Shown: positions 16,315 through 25,597, numbered from the stretch's first letter. The stretch is DNA of 51,212 nucleotides from Silicimonas sp. (GCA_022826205.1 JAJDVJ010000001.1:1-51212); one strand, 5' to 3'. Numbers and translations: made by a program. Notes: generated by a model from the letters alone, not told the origin.

Positions 16315-17556
16315 TTAGATAGGCTTGCCTTCGCTTGAGGCCCAATTGGCCATCAGTTCGTTTGAAGGCAGGGTCTCGTCCACCAGCTTTCTTGCGGTCT
16401 CCTGGCCCGCCACTGGCAGACCCGCTGGATCAAGCGCACCGATCTGCACCAGCACAGAGGCCTGATCCCAGTAGATATGCTCGTGATAGAGCTTGTCGCC
16501 ACGGAAGTTCACGATCGCCACAAGCGGGATCTCGACATATTTGCCGGTCGGCGCGACGCCCGGCAGCATCCAGTCGATCTCACGGTCATGGGTAAAGCAA
16601 AAGAGCATCTCATCGACCAACCGGTCGGTGCCGATCGTGCGCGAAATCGGGATCAGCTTGGTGTCGTCGGGGTTGGCGTCGACGAAGTGGTGCTTGTAGA
16701 AGCGCGACAGGTGCTTGTAGCCCACCCCGCCGGTCATGGTCGGGATGTGGTTGACGTAAGGCTCGGCCACCATTGTCTTCATGGTCTCATGAACGTCGCG
16801 GGTGGCGAACTCGTAATAGCAGTGCATGTCCCACAGGTGGCTGAGGTCATAGATCGGCCCCAGCACCTTGCGCAGCAGCGTCAGCGAGCGCGAATAGGCC
16901 ATCATGGTCGAGGGCTTGTCGAAGCTGTCGCGGCCATGGGTGGCAAAGGCGTGGTCGACGCCCGCGTAGTCGTAGAACTCGAAGTCGGGGCGGTCCGCAA
17001 AGGCTTCCTTGATCTTTGTGACGGCCTCGGGCGGGGCGAACTTGTCGAGCTCGGCGGCATGGAAGACCATCGGGCAGGTGATGTTCTTGCCCTCGTCGAG
17101 GCTCTCCTCGATGGCAACGCCGTAGTAGGACACCGCGCAGTCCACATCCGTCCGCGCCGCCGTCAGATAGGCGAGCTTGCCGCCCAGGCAGTAACCCAGC
17201 GCGCCAACCTTGCCTGCGACCTCGTCCATCCCGCGCATGTGGGCTATCGTGTCGCCGACATCCTTGATGCCCTGGTCCACGTCGAATTGCTGGTAGAAGC
17301 CGAAGGCCTTGCCGAAATCCTCCTCGGAGTAACCAAGGTTCACATCCGGTTCCATCCGCCAGAAGAGGTCCGGCACCAGCACGACATAACCCTCTTCGGC
17401 GAAGTGATCCGCCATCGACCGCATGTAGTCGTTGATTCCGAAGATCTCTTGCAGAAGCACCAGGCCGGGGCCCGAGCCCTTTTCTGGCTTTGTCATGTAA
17501 GCTTTGAACGTGCCGCCATCCGCGGCAGTCACATCAATGAACGAACCTTCGGCCAT
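16315..17556 (-). CDS. Dienelactone hydrolase fused to an NTF2/SnoaL-like domain
   Basis: 413 aa. Residues 1-235 form a dienelactone hydrolase: Glu37 in LQEIFG, nucleophile Cys123 in GYCLGGK, Asp171 and His202 in DHAFATHG, the same numbering as the classical C123-D171-H202 triad. Such enzymes open carboxymethylenebutenolide-type lactones. Residues about 240-400 form an NTF2/SnoaL-like alpha+beta barrel (TMTGGVGYKHLSRFYKHHFV, HEHIYWDQASVLVQIG). The start ATG (MAEGSF) follows GGAGGGG at a proper distance. It is the first gene of the operon with the ABC importer, suggesting the imported compound is an ester or lactone. That link is inferred. Confidence 0.85.
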   Translation of the reverse strand: MAEGSFIDVTAADGGTFKAYMTKPEKGSGPGLVLLQEIFGINDYMRSMADHFAEEGYVVLVPDLFWRMEPDVNLGYSEEDFGKAFGFYQQFDVDQGIKDVGDTIAHMRGMDEVAGKVGALGYCLGGKLAYLTAARTDVDCAVSYYGVAIEESLDEGKNITCPMVFHAAELDKFAPPEAVTKIKEAFADRPDFEFYDYAGVDHAFATHGRDSFDKPSTMMAYSRSLTLLRKVLGPIYDLSHLWDMHCYYEFATRDVHETMKTMVAEPYVNHIPTMTGGVGYKHLSRFYKHHFVDANPDDTKLIPISRTIGTDRLVDEMLFCFTHDREIDWMLPGVAPTGKYVEIPLVAIVNFRGDKLYHEHIYWDQASVLVQIGALDPAGLPVAGQETARKLVDETLPSNELMANWASSEGKPI

Positions 17557-18030
17557 GCAAGCCCCTCCCATCGCTACAAAGGCCTTGGCCTCCGATTTTC
17601 CTGCATAGCAGATAGTATGAAGTCACGGAAGACGTCTCTATGTTATCGCCACGGCTGACTTTTCTTTGCGGGCCGGCAATTCATCCGGCACCGGATTCCG
17701 CTGTTTCGGCGACGATTCCGTGGCTCCGCTCCGGCCCGCCCGCCCTGTGGTTGACAGCGAAAACGCTGATCTGCCTGCCTGGCGTTGCCTGGCGGGTTCC
17801 GTCGACCTTGTCTGGTGCGGCCGATTGCGGGGCAACGCGACGGCCTTCGTGCGTGGCTGCGTGCGCCGGCTGAGCCTGAGCCAGTCGAGCACGAGTCTCG
17901 GGTTCAGGTTCCTGATCGACGACGCGACCGGCTTGCCGTGCCCGAGGACAAGGATTGAGTGCACCCCTGAAAGTGGTCCGGTCGCTTCAAGAGGTTTGGC
18001 GCATTCTTGACCTAACGCAAGGAGGACGGA
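17557..18030. other. Intergenic region, no recognised gene
   Basis: About 470 bases upstream of the hydrolase operon. It must contain that operon's promoter (an AT-richer stretch lies at 17600-17645). Open frames on both strands give arginine- and serine-rich products without family features. The right end (from about 17955) runs into IS3-related sequence. Confidence 0.45.
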
Positions 18031-18120
18031 ATGAGCCGCAAGCGTCATTCCCCTGAACAGATTGTCGGGATGCTTCGCGAAGCGGAGGTATCTCTGTCCC
18101 ACGGCCAGTCGGCCGGCCAG
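18031..18120 (+). pseudogene. IS3-family OrfA N-terminal fragment
   Basis: MSRKRHSPEQIVGMLREAEV plus SLSHGQSAGQ matches the first 30 residues of an IS3-group OrfA, preceded by an AAGGAGG ribosome site. The frame then loses similarity and ends within 55 codons. The 5' flank with GAAAGTGGTCCGGTCGC may be part of the element end. It is not the same IS3 type as the fragment at 10.26 kb. Confidence 0.7.
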
Positions 18121-18281
18121 GAAGAAATCAGCTTCGGCGCTGGCTTGGCGATGGCATCAGCGGATGACCGAACGAACGCACCAGTGCTCACCCGATTGCG
18201 CATCTCGGGCAGTGATCCGTTTTTTTGCGAACCCAATGTCAAGGCCTGCAAGGGCCAACCAAGAGTCGCTTACACAGAGGG

Positions 18282-18686
18282 TTAGCGCAGAACGACCACA
18301 GCGCACTCGGCGTGGCGGACGACGCGGGCCGCCGTTGATCCCAGTAGCAGGTGCGACAAACCGGGCCGGTGCGACGACACCACTATACAGTCCGTCTTGT
18401 GCTTGCTGGCCCATTCGAGAATGGTGTTCGTCGGATGCCCTGACAGAACTTGAACTTCGATATCATCGCCGAAGATCTCTGCCTTGATCGCGGAGGTCTG
18501 GTTCGACAGGTTTTTTTTCATCTGTTCGGCAGAAAAGTAAGACCCGACATATGATGGCAATTCTTCCAGCACCGAAAGAACGGTGATCTTTCCGCCATCG
18601 GCCAAAAGGCGACGCGCGGTGTCAAGCGACTTTGCGTAGGCCTCGACGTGACCAGGGGCAACGGCGACGAGAATGTGAGTGTACAT
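18282..18686 (-). CDS. Universal stress protein
   Basis: 134-aa UspA-fold protein. MYTHILVAVAP at the start and the ATP-binding C-terminus SHRPGLSHLLLGSTAARVVR followed by CAVVVLR (G-x2-G-x9-G-S/T type) are typical. It lies 112 bases after the TRAP large-permease gene on the same strand. USP proteins are commonly encoded with TRAP transporters and are thought to modulate them. Confidence 0.88.
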   Translation of the reverse strand: MYTHILVAVAPGHVEAYAKSLDTARRLLADGGKITVLSVLEELPSYVGSYFSAEQMKKNLSNQTSAIKAEIFGDDIEVQVLSGHPTNTILEWASKHKTDCIVVSSHRPGLSHLLLGSTAARVVRHAECAVVVLR

Positions 18687-18798
18687 CTGAACCTCCGGGT
18701 TCTTTCGAGTGAAGGGCGCGTGCCACGTGACGAAAGCTGCGCCGGATCATTTGGCTGGCGATCGGGAGTGGCAAGAAGACGCGCCGTTGATGCCGGAT

Positions 18799-20106
18799 TC
18801 ACTTCAGCGCATAGGGCAGCCAAGTGGCGATTGCCGGGAAGAGGAAGACCAGCAACAGGCCGAAGATCTGGATCACCACGAACGGGCCAACTGAATTGTA
18901 GACATCTCCCATGCTGACATCGCTGGGCAGCACGCCCTTGATCCAGAAAAGCACGAAGCCGAAGGGCGGCGTCAGGTAGGCAATCTGGATGTTCACGATG
19001 AACAGGGCGCCAAACCACAGTTTGTCGATCCCCAGCTCGTCAATGATTGGAATGAACAGGGGCGTGCAGAGCAGGATTATCGCCCAATCATCCATCACCA
19101 TGCCCAGCACCAGAATGATCAGCATCATCATCAGCAGGATGCCGGTGCCACCCCCAGGCATGGACAGCACGAGGCTGGTCAGCAGGTCCTGACTGCCCAT
19201 TGAGTTGAAGACGTTGAGGTAAATGGTTGCACCGATCAGTATCCACAGGCCCATTCCGGACAGCTTGATCGTGGAGACGAGCGAATCGACGAGCACCTCC
19301 CTCGTGAGACGCCCGTAGACCAGATTGATGAGGAACGCGCCCGTCGCCCCAAAGGCTGCAGCCTCCGCCGGAGTTGCAATGCCGCCCCAGATCACGCCCA
19401 GCACGATGGCGATCAACAGGGCGAACGGCCAAATGCTGAAGACGGCCAGGAATTTCTCCTGGCGAGTGAACTTTTGATCCGCCGGAAGGGCGGGGCCCAG
19501 GTGGGGCTGTATCCGACAGCGAACACCGATGTAGATGACGTAAAAGGTTGCCAGCATCAGACCGGGAACAACCCCTGCCATGAACAGGTCACCAATCGAA
19601 ACCTTGGCCAGCAGCCCGTAGAAGATGAACGGCACGCTGGGCGGGATCAATGCGCCGAGCGCGCCGCCCGCGGCGATTGAGCCGATCGCAATCGAACGGT
19701 CATATTTGTAGCGCATCATGGAAGGATAGGCGATCTGGCCCATCGTCGTGGTGGCAGGAGGCGTGATGCCCGTCACGGCAGCAAAGACCGTGCAAACCTG
19801 GACCGTGCCCATGGCCAGGCCACCGTGAATGTGCCCAATCAACTTGTAGACCGCGTCATAGGCGGCCTCGGCAACCCCCGAAAATCGTATGAGAGCCCCC
19901 ATGAACAGAAACAGCGGCACCGTCACAAGCACCGAATTCCAGGGAGTCGAATAGAAGGCGCTGGGAACGGAGAGCAATGCGCGCGGCTCAAAGACCATGG
20001 CGAACAGAACCGCCGTGCCGCCCAGCCCGAACGCAACGGGCAATCCCATGAAGAGGAAGATGAACAGCACGATGAAATAGAGGGCAGTGATAAGTTCGAG
20101 GCTCAT
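18799..20106 (-). CDS. dctM: TRAP transporter large permease DctM
   Basis: 435 aa with about 12 hydrophobic segments. The start MSLELITALYFIVLFIFLFM with GLPVAFGLGG, the central TPPATTTMGQIAYPSM and the late GALFIVNIQIAYLTPPFGF are hallmark DctM sequences. It is the sodium-driven translocation subunit. The operon is dctQ-dctP-dctM-usp, an order with the receptor gene between the two membrane subunits. A strong hairpin lies between dctP and this gene. Confidence 0.92.
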   Translation of the reverse strand: MSLELITALYFIVLFIFLFMGLPVAFGLGGTAVLFAMVFEPRALLSVPSAFYSTPWNSVLVTVPLFLFMGALIRFSGVAEAAYDAVYKLIGHIHGGLAMGTVQVCTVFAAVTGITPPATTTMGQIAYPSMMRYKYDRSIAIGSIAAGGALGALIPPSVPFIFYGLLAKVSIGDLFMAGVVPGLMLATFYVIYIGVRCRIQPHLGPALPADQKFTRQEKFLAVFSIWPFALLIAIVLGVIWGGIATPAEAAAFGATGAFLINLVYGRLTREVLVDSLVSTIKLSGMGLWILIGATIYLNVFNSMGSQDLLTSLVLSMPGGGTGILLMMMLIILVLGMVMDDWAIILLCTPLFIPIIDELGIDKLWFGALFIVNIQIAYLTPPFGFVLFWIKGVLPSDVSMGDVYNSVGPFVVIQIFGLLLVFLFPAIATWLPYALK

Positions 20107-20199
20107 GTTTTCCGGTCCCGTGTCTCTTTGCTGTCTTCGGCCCGAGGCCGAAACCAGGGCGCAAGCGATCTGTTCGGCAAGGCTCCGCCCTTCGGGGTT

Positions 20200-20224
20200 C
20201 CATTGGCCCGGATCGGGCCAATGG
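20200..20224 (-). promoter_or_regulatory. Hairpin between dctP and dctM
   Basis: Perfect inverted repeat CCATTGGCCCG / CGGGCCAATGG with a 3-base loop, 40 bases after the dctP stop. No U-run follows. This placement is typical of mRNA-stabilising or attenuating hairpins that let the binding protein be made in excess over the permease. Confidence 0.65.
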
Positions 20225-20264
20225 TGTTGGCAAACTCAGCGATCAAGCCGCCAAGCGTTCCGGC

Positions 20265-21314
20265 TCAGTTGCCGGCGGCCTTGTCTTCCATGAACCTCTT
20301 GTAGATCTCCACGCCCTCGGCGTTGCCTGCGGACGCCGCAGCGACCTGCGGCCAGACTTCAGCGATGGATTTCGCGCGCATCCGTGCGATTTCCTCCTCA
20401 GAGAATTCAATCACTTCGCCACCGGCGTCACGCAGGATCTGAAGTGCTTCCTGCACACCGTCAGCGTGCAGTTTGCTGGTCAGGAAATACGTCTCCTCGA
20501 AGACGCCATCGATCTGCTCGCGCTGCCAGTCGGTCAAGGCGTTCCAGCTTTGCAGGTTGACAAAGATCTCCTGGTGCTGCGCAGGGTTCCAACCCGGCAT
20601 GATCGCGTACGTGATCACTTCCTGAAACGACATGTCGTCGATGCCGCCCGTATCCCAATACGTGCCGTCTATGGTGCCCAGCTTGATTGCGGTGTAGATT
20701 TCACCAGCGTTCATGGAAACCGGCGCGCCACCCATGGTCGAGTGAAAGATGGCCTGCGGGCCACCTGCACGCATTTTCTTTCCATCCAAGTCCTCTAGCC
20801 TTTCTACCCGGAAGGTCGTGAACATGGCGTTCGGACCCTGGTTCGTCCAGCCGACCCAATGCAGGTTGCGCGCATTGGCAGCCGCTTGCACGATGTCACC
20901 GACGCGATAGTCGGGGTTGCCCCACATCACTTCCCAGGCTTCCTCGGTGTTGTTGGCACCCATGGCCATGCCAAAGGCCAGCATGCCCTCGGGCATGTCG
21001 CCGCCGTAAACAGACCCCCAGCCCGCATATCCGTCGGTCAGGCCTGCGGCAGCGGCGCCGAAGGCTTCAGCACCGCTGACCAGTGCGCCTGCCGGCTCCA
21101 AGCGGATCTTGACGGTGCCTTGGGTGGCCATTTCAACCGCTTCAATCCAAGGGACCACCCCGTTGTCCCAACCTGCATCGGTCTGGTCAAACGCGGGTTG
21201 GAAAGTCCATTCGGTCACGGTGTCCGGCGGACCATCCTGTGCCAGAGCCATGCCGCCGATTGCGGCAACGACCCCGGCCCACAGCGTGGTTTGCAGCATT
21301 CTGGTATGTTTCAT
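20265..21314 (-). CDS. dctP: TRAP transporter solute receptor DctP
   Basis: 349 aa with a signal peptide (MKHTRMLQTTLWAGVVAAIG ... ALAQ) cut before DGPPDTV. It has the DctP-family pattern VEWTFQPAF-like start, RVERLEDLDGKKMRAGG and the GGIDDMSFQEV segment. It resembles receptors of the C4/organic-acid group. The ligand cannot be named from the sequence. Start chosen at the ATG with AGGAGG six bases upstream. It sits between dctQ and dctM. Confidence 0.88.
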   Translation of the reverse strand: MKHTRMLQTTLWAGVVAAIGGMALAQDGPPDTVTEWTFQPAFDQTDAGWDNGVVPWIEAVEMATQGTVKIRLEPAGALVSGAEAFGAAAAGLTDGYAGWGSVYGGDMPEGMLAFGMAMGANNTEEAWEVMWGNPDYRVGDIVQAAANARNLHWVGWTNQGPNAMFTTFRVERLEDLDGKKMRAGGPQAIFHSTMGGAPVSMNAGEIYTAIKLGTIDGTYWDTGGIDDMSFQEVITYAIMPGWNPAQHQEIFVNLQSWNALTDWQREQIDGVFEETYFLTSKLHADGVQEALQILRDAGGEVIEFSEEEIARMRAKSIAEVWPQVAAASAGNAEGVEIYKRFMEDKAAGN

Positions 21315-21386
21315 TTTTTCCTCCTGTTTCATTGGGCATTCACTAATCGAACGAAGATGATCTGCCACGGCATTCAAGGCCGCCGG

Positions 21387-21881
21387 TCAGCGGCCAAGAG
21401 CGGTTCGAATGTCCTGAATAAGGTGTTTGACTACGATCAGAAGCACGAGTGCCCCACTGACCGGGATCGCGTACTTGATAGGGTAGATCGGGATGGGGAC
21501 AGCGGTTGGCGTCCTTTGATTGAGCATCGCCGACAAGGATGCCGCCTCGTATCCCTTCCAGATCAGCACGACGAGGAACAGGATCGCGATGGGCGCAGTC
21601 AGGATATCAAGAATGGCCTTTGTGCGATCCCTGGCATTGGCATAGAACAGATCGAGCTTCACAAAGCTCTTGTGCTGCAACGAATATACCCCGCCGACAC
21701 AGGCCAGTATGACCATGGCGGCCTGCAACGTCGTTCCGATCCACTGAGACGGCTGGTTCAGAACATAGCGCAGGAATACATCAGAAACGCCAAATGCCAT
21801 GCAGTACAGGATCAAGAGCCAGCCGATCCATCCGAAAACCTCTGAAATCCAGTGCGTCAGCGCCTCCAGTCCCCGCGTCAC
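21387..21881 (-). CDS. dctQ: TRAP transporter small permease DctQ
   Basis: 164 aa, four membrane helices, with FLRYVLNQPSQWIGT and KSFVKLDLFYA as in DctQ subunits. Start taken at GTG, 9 bases after AAAGGA; a TTG one codon upstream is equally possible. It is the first gene of the dctQPM-usp unit, downstream of the MocR gene on the same strand. Confidence 0.86.
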   Translation of the reverse strand: MTRGLEALTHWISEVFGWIGWLLILYCMAFGVSDVFLRYVLNQPSQWIGTTLQAAMVILACVGGVYSLQHKSFVKLDLFYANARDRTKAILDILTAPIAILFLVVLIWKGYEAASLSAMLNQRTPTAVPIPIYPIKYAIPVSGALVLLIVVKHLIQDIRTALGR

Positions 21882-21884
21882 CAA

Positions 21885-22263
21885 ATCGTGTCCTTTCTCA
21901 TTCTGACCTCTGCCTCACGCCAAAGGCTCGTCTTGCGTCAAATGACAAAATTCATGCAATCAGAAGCGGCTCTTGCCCGTCCCGCCTTCCACCGTGATGT
22001 GCAGCACCTGATGTAGCGTGGCGCTGCCTCTCGCCTTGCTTGATCGCGCTTCGATGCAAAACGGAAGATCAAGAAGAGCTGGAATCGCTGCGGTATGCGG
22101 AAACACCCCCCAAATTTCACGTTGAGGCCGGCTGCTGACTCGCGACTTTTTTGCCTCTGTCCATGTTGACCAAGCAAAGACTAGGCCGCCGAACAGGAAT
22201 AGGTACAGTTTGCGAAATTCGTGGGTGCAGAGCTCCGGGCGCAAATCCATTTTTGCCCTGAGG
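21885..22263 (-). promoter_or_regulatory. Leader/promoter region of dctQPM with GTACAG/GTGCAG direct repeat
   Basis: About 380 bases between the mocR stop and dctQ. No gene is evident. Near its upstream end the half-sites GTACAG (22203-22208) and GTGCAG (22225-22230) lie exactly 22 bp apart, matching the pair upstream of mmsA. MocR/TauR/PdxR-type dimers often bind direct repeats about two helical turns apart, so this is a candidate operator for the adjacent MocR protein. Confidence 0.4.
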
Positions 22264-23736
22264 TCAGGCGCCCAGCTCCACGATGGTCTGCTTCAGTTCC
22301 TGAAGACCTGCCTCGATCAGAAGTGGATGGATGGCCGAAACGCCCACGCGAAACGCATACTCGCCGGTTTCCCTCGCGGAATAGCAAGGCGCGATTTCTT
22401 CGATGATCACGCCCCTTTCGCGGGCCTTCCCGGCAATCTCACTGGCGCGAAGACGTTTCTTTTGGTCGGAGAGCACGAAGGTGGTTCCGCCGAATTCACC
22501 CTTGATGTCAAAATTGGGGAAATGTTCGCGCAGGAAACAGTTCGCGATTTCCCATCGTTCCCTGTGGCCTTTCTGGATGCGTCTGAGCCGGCTCTCGTAC
22601 TGTCCGAACCTGATGAACGCAGCCGCCGTCAACTGAAGCACCGTTGGGGGATGGCGCATGATCCTGCCACGAAGGTCACGCGCCGCCGTGATGAATTCCT
22701 CCGCGGCCGTCATGTATCCAAGCCGCAATCCGGGAGACAGGCCCTTTGACAGACTGGCCAGATAGATCACTCGCCCTGAATTATCCATGCTGAACAACGG
22801 CAGGGGAGTGAAATGGCGATAATCGACGTCGCATTCGTAATCATCTTCGACGATGAAGAAATCATGCTCTTCTGCAGCCTCGATCAGGGCCTGTCTGCGA
22901 CGCTCCGACATTGTGACGGTTGTCGGGAACTGACGATTGGGCGTGACGAACACCATTGTCGCGCCCTTGAGGCGTTCGTCCACGATCATGCCTTCGTCAT
23001 CAACGGGTTGAAACTTCAATTCGCCGAAGCTGGAACGCAACATCTTTCGAGCATCCGGGTATCCCGGATCTTCAATGACGGCCGCACGATCGCGCCCGCC
23101 AAGCAGATGGCTCGCCATGTAGAGGCCGTTTTGGGCGCCCAGGGTAACAAGCGCGGAGTCCGCCTTCACGAACACGCCCCGCCGCGGCAGGATACGGGTG
23201 CGAATCTGTTCGATGAACTCGGCATTTTCCGAATAATGCCCGTCGGATGACCAAACCTTCAGGTCTGCCCGGTTCATTGCCTGACGCGAACATTCGCGCC
23301 ATTCGGAAACGGGAAACTCCTCTTCATCAATCTGATTGCACACAAATGGGTACTTGAAGTCATACCAGTTTTCTGGCCGCACGATCGTTGCCAGATCATC
23401 GGATTGTCGTTGCCAGTTCAGCCGGTCCCGCAGCGGTGAAGACTTGTTCAATTTCGCGCTTTCGGGCTGGAGAATTCTGACTCCCTGTTCCGCAAGCACA
23501 AAGAAGCCCGACCGGCTCTTTGACAGGATAAGCTGCTGTTCTTCCAGGATATCATAGGCCGCAATGACCGTGTTGACGGACACCTCAAGTTCCTTGGCGA
23601 ATTTCCGGCAAGACGGCAGGCGCATGTCAGGCTGCAGATGTCCGTCCAGAATCAATCTCGCAAGCTGCGTCACGATCTGGTCTCGAAGCCCGACAGTCCC
23701 GTTTCGGTTGAGCTTCAGCCCTAATTGCATGCGCAC
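22264..23736 (-). CDS. MocR-family (GntR-aminotransferase) transcriptional regulator
   Basis: 490 aa. Residues about 10-80 form a GntR winged helix (GLRDQIVTQLARLILDGHLQ, LPSCRKFAKELEVSVNTVI). Residues about 125-485 form a fold-type I aminotransferase domain with the PLP lysine K331 in SLSKGLSPGLRLGY and VEDDYECDVDYR. Such regulators sense an amino compound through PLP chemistry and activate catabolic genes (TauR, PdxR, GabR type). It lies between dctQPM and mmsA, all leftward, so these are its likely targets. Confidence 0.9.
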   Translation of the reverse strand: MRMQLGLKLNRNGTVGLRDQIVTQLARLILDGHLQPDMRLPSCRKFAKELEVSVNTVIAAYDILEEQQLILSKSRSGFFVLAEQGVRILQPESAKLNKSSPLRDRLNWQRQSDDLATIVRPENWYDFKYPFVCNQIDEEEFPVSEWRECSRQAMNRADLKVWSSDGHYSENAEFIEQIRTRILPRRGVFVKADSALVTLGAQNGLYMASHLLGGRDRAAVIEDPGYPDARKMLRSSFGELKFQPVDDEGMIVDERLKGATMVFVTPNRQFPTTVTMSERRRQALIEAAEEHDFFIVEDDYECDVDYRHFTPLPLFSMDNSGRVIYLASLSKGLSPGLRLGYMTAAEEFITAARDLRGRIMRHPPTVLQLTAAAFIRFGQYESRLRRIQKGHRERWEIANCFLREHFPNFDIKGEFGGTTFVLSDQKKRLRASEIAGKARERGVIIEEIAPCYSARETGEYAFRVGVSAIHPLLIEAGLQELKQTIVELGA

Positions 23737-23896
23737 GAACCCTTAAGCATGTTTCTTCTGATTGAAAAATTGCAACGCATTCCGACTCGAACCATTTACC
23801 GAGGGACCACAGGCTGTCAGGTACGCCCTTGTGAGGGCATGGATCGGGCGGCGGCCTTGCAGAAAGGCGCAGCCCAGGGGAATCCGGCCGCGGTGT

Positions 23897-25399
23897 CTAG
23901 ACGTCCTTGCCACCGGTAAAGTTGAACTCCGCGCCGGTCCGGATGCCCGACGGCCAGCGTGCGGTCATGGTCTTCAGGCGTGTGTAGAACCGCACGCCTT
24001 CCATGCCGTGGATATGGTGATCCCCAAAGAGCGACCGTTTCCAGCCACCGAAGGAATGGTAGGCAACCGGAACGGGGATCGGGACATTGACACCGACCAT
24101 ACCGATCTGGGCGCGCGCCCAGAAGTCGCGGGCGGCATCGCCGTCGCGGGTGAAGATTGCAGCGCCGTTACCATATTCATGATCGTTGACCATCTGTACG
24201 GCTTCTTCATAGCCATTCGCCCGAACGACCGACAGAACCGGACCAAAGATCTCTTCCTTGTAGATCGACATGTTAGTCGACACGTTGTCAAACAGGCAAC
24301 CGCCGATGAAATAACCGTCTTCATAGCCCTGCAAGCTGATGTCACGGCCATCGACCACCAGACTTGCCCCTTGTTCCAGGCCCTGCTCGATCAGGTTGTG
24401 AATCCTGTTATAGCTTTGCTTCGAGATCACCGGCCCAAGTTCTGACGCGGGATCAGTGTAGGGCGCAACCTTCAAGGCCCGTACGCGCGGCTCAAGCGCG
24501 GTCACGAGCCGGTCGGCGGTCTTCTCGCCCACTGGGACAGCTACCGAGACCGCCATGCAGCGCTCCCCGGCCGAACCATAGGCCGACCCGATCAGCGCGT
24601 CTGTCACCTGATTCATGTCCGCATCCGGCATCACCACCAGATGGTTCTTGGCGCCGCAAAGCGCCTGAACGCGCTTGCCCGAATCTGTGCCACGGGAATA
24701 CACATAATGGCCAATCGGGGTGGAGCCGACGAAGCTGACGGCTTCGACCTTCGGGTTGTCCAATAGTGCATCCACGGCTTCCTTGTCGCCATTGACGACA
24801 TTGAAGACGCCCGCAGGCAAACCCGCTTCGGCCAGCAGTTCCGCGATACGCAGAACGACGGTCGGGTCCTTTTCCGACGGCTTCAGCACGAAAGTGTTTC
24901 CGCAGGCGATGGCCACGGGATACATCCAAAGCGGGACCATTGCCGGGAAGTTGAACGGCGTAATCCCCGCCACCACACCCACGGGCTGGCGCACGGTATG
25001 GCTGTCAACGTTCACGGCCACCGCTTCGGAATATTCGCCCTTCAGCAGCTGCGGTATGCCACAGGCGAACTCCACCACCTCGATCCCGCGGGCGACTTCA
25101 CCATTCGCGTCTGGAATGGTCTTGCCGTGCTCGGCAGACAAGAGCTCCGCCAGCTCATTCGTGTGCTTTCTCAGCAGGTCACGGAACTCGAACATCACCA
25201 TCGCCCGCTTGGCCGGTGGTGTTGCGGCCCAGGCGGGCAACGCGGCTGCTGCCACATCAACAACTTCGTCAACATCGGCTCTTGACGCCAGTGTAACCTG
25301 TCCGGTTGTCGCCCCCGTGGCGGGGTTATGGATTTCCCCGGTGCGTGTGGACGCACCGCTCCACGGCTTGTTTAGCAAAAAGTGGCTGACTGTCGGCAT
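23897..25399 (-). CDS. mmsA: CoA-acylating methylmalonate-semialdehyde dehydrogenase
   Basis: 500 aa, the normal family length. It has ITPFNFPAMVPLWM, catalytic Cys281 in GSAGERCMAVSVAV, and ALCGAKNHLVV in place of the glutamate motif of hydrolytic aldehyde dehydrogenases, which marks the CoA-dependent MmsA group. It oxidises malonate or methylmalonate semialdehyde to acetyl- or propionyl-CoA with NAD, in valine, inositol or beta-alanine breakdown. Start at the ATG of MPTVSHFLL, 7 bases after GGGAG. An ATG two codons earlier is too close to that site. The neighbouring MocR and TRAP genes suggest use on an imported amino or organic acid. Confidence 0.92.
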   Translation of the reverse strand: MPTVSHFLLNKPWSGASTRTGEIHNPATGATTGQVTLASRADVDEVVDVAAAALPAWAATPPAKRAMVMFEFRDLLRKHTNELAELLSAEHGKTIPDANGEVARGIEVVEFACGIPQLLKGEYSEAVAVNVDSHTVRQPVGVVAGITPFNFPAMVPLWMYPVAIACGNTFVLKPSEKDPTVVLRIAELLAEAGLPAGVFNVVNGDKEAVDALLDNPKVEAVSFVGSTPIGHYVYSRGTDSGKRVQALCGAKNHLVVMPDADMNQVTDALIGSAYGSAGERCMAVSVAVPVGEKTADRLVTALEPRVRALKVAPYTDPASELGPVISKQSYNRIHNLIEQGLEQGASLVVDGRDISLQGYEDGYFIGGCLFDNVSTNMSIYKEEIFGPVLSVVRANGYEEAVQMVNDHEYGNGAAIFTRDGDAARDFWARAQIGMVGVNVPIPVPVAYHSFGGWKRSLFGDHHIHGMEGVRFYTRLKTMTARWPSGIRTGAEFNFTGGKDV

Positions 25400-25566
25400 G
25401 TTCATTCTCCCGATGTCCCCGGTAGCGCACCCGGCGTGCGTGCGTCGGGTGACTTGTCTCCCCCAGGGCGCCGCGCCCATGTTCCAAAGGACACTGATCG
25501 AACACCCGTTGGGCACCCATCGCCAGCGTCGGATCAAAAATGATGAACGAACGAGGCATCACACAG

Positions 25567-25597
25567 GTACAGATTCAGTGATAAACGAGTACAGTTC
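25567..25597 (-). promoter_or_regulatory. Direct repeat GTACAG(A)TTC before mmsA, candidate MocR operator
   Basis: GTACAGATTC (25567-25576) and GTACAGTTC (25589-25597) are 22 bp apart, start to start, 170-200 bases upstream of the mmsA start. The flanking DNA (25540-25600) is AT-richer than its surroundings. The same spacing and core occur upstream of dctQ. Confidence 0.45.

Noticed and set aside
14827-16338. 503-codon open frame antisense to the ABC binding-protein gene
   Set aside because: GC-rich DNA gives long antisense frames; the product is His/Arg/Val-rich without domains, while the opposite strand encodes a full family 5 binding protein.
16477-17658. 393-codon open frame antisense to the hydrolase fusion
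   Set aside because: Shadow of the hydrolase gene; no motif, and the other strand has an intact catalytic triad.
17640-17960. Possible gene upstream of the IS3 fragment
   Set aside because: Frames on both strands give Arg/Ser/Ala-rich products with no domain or ribosome site; treated as non-coding.
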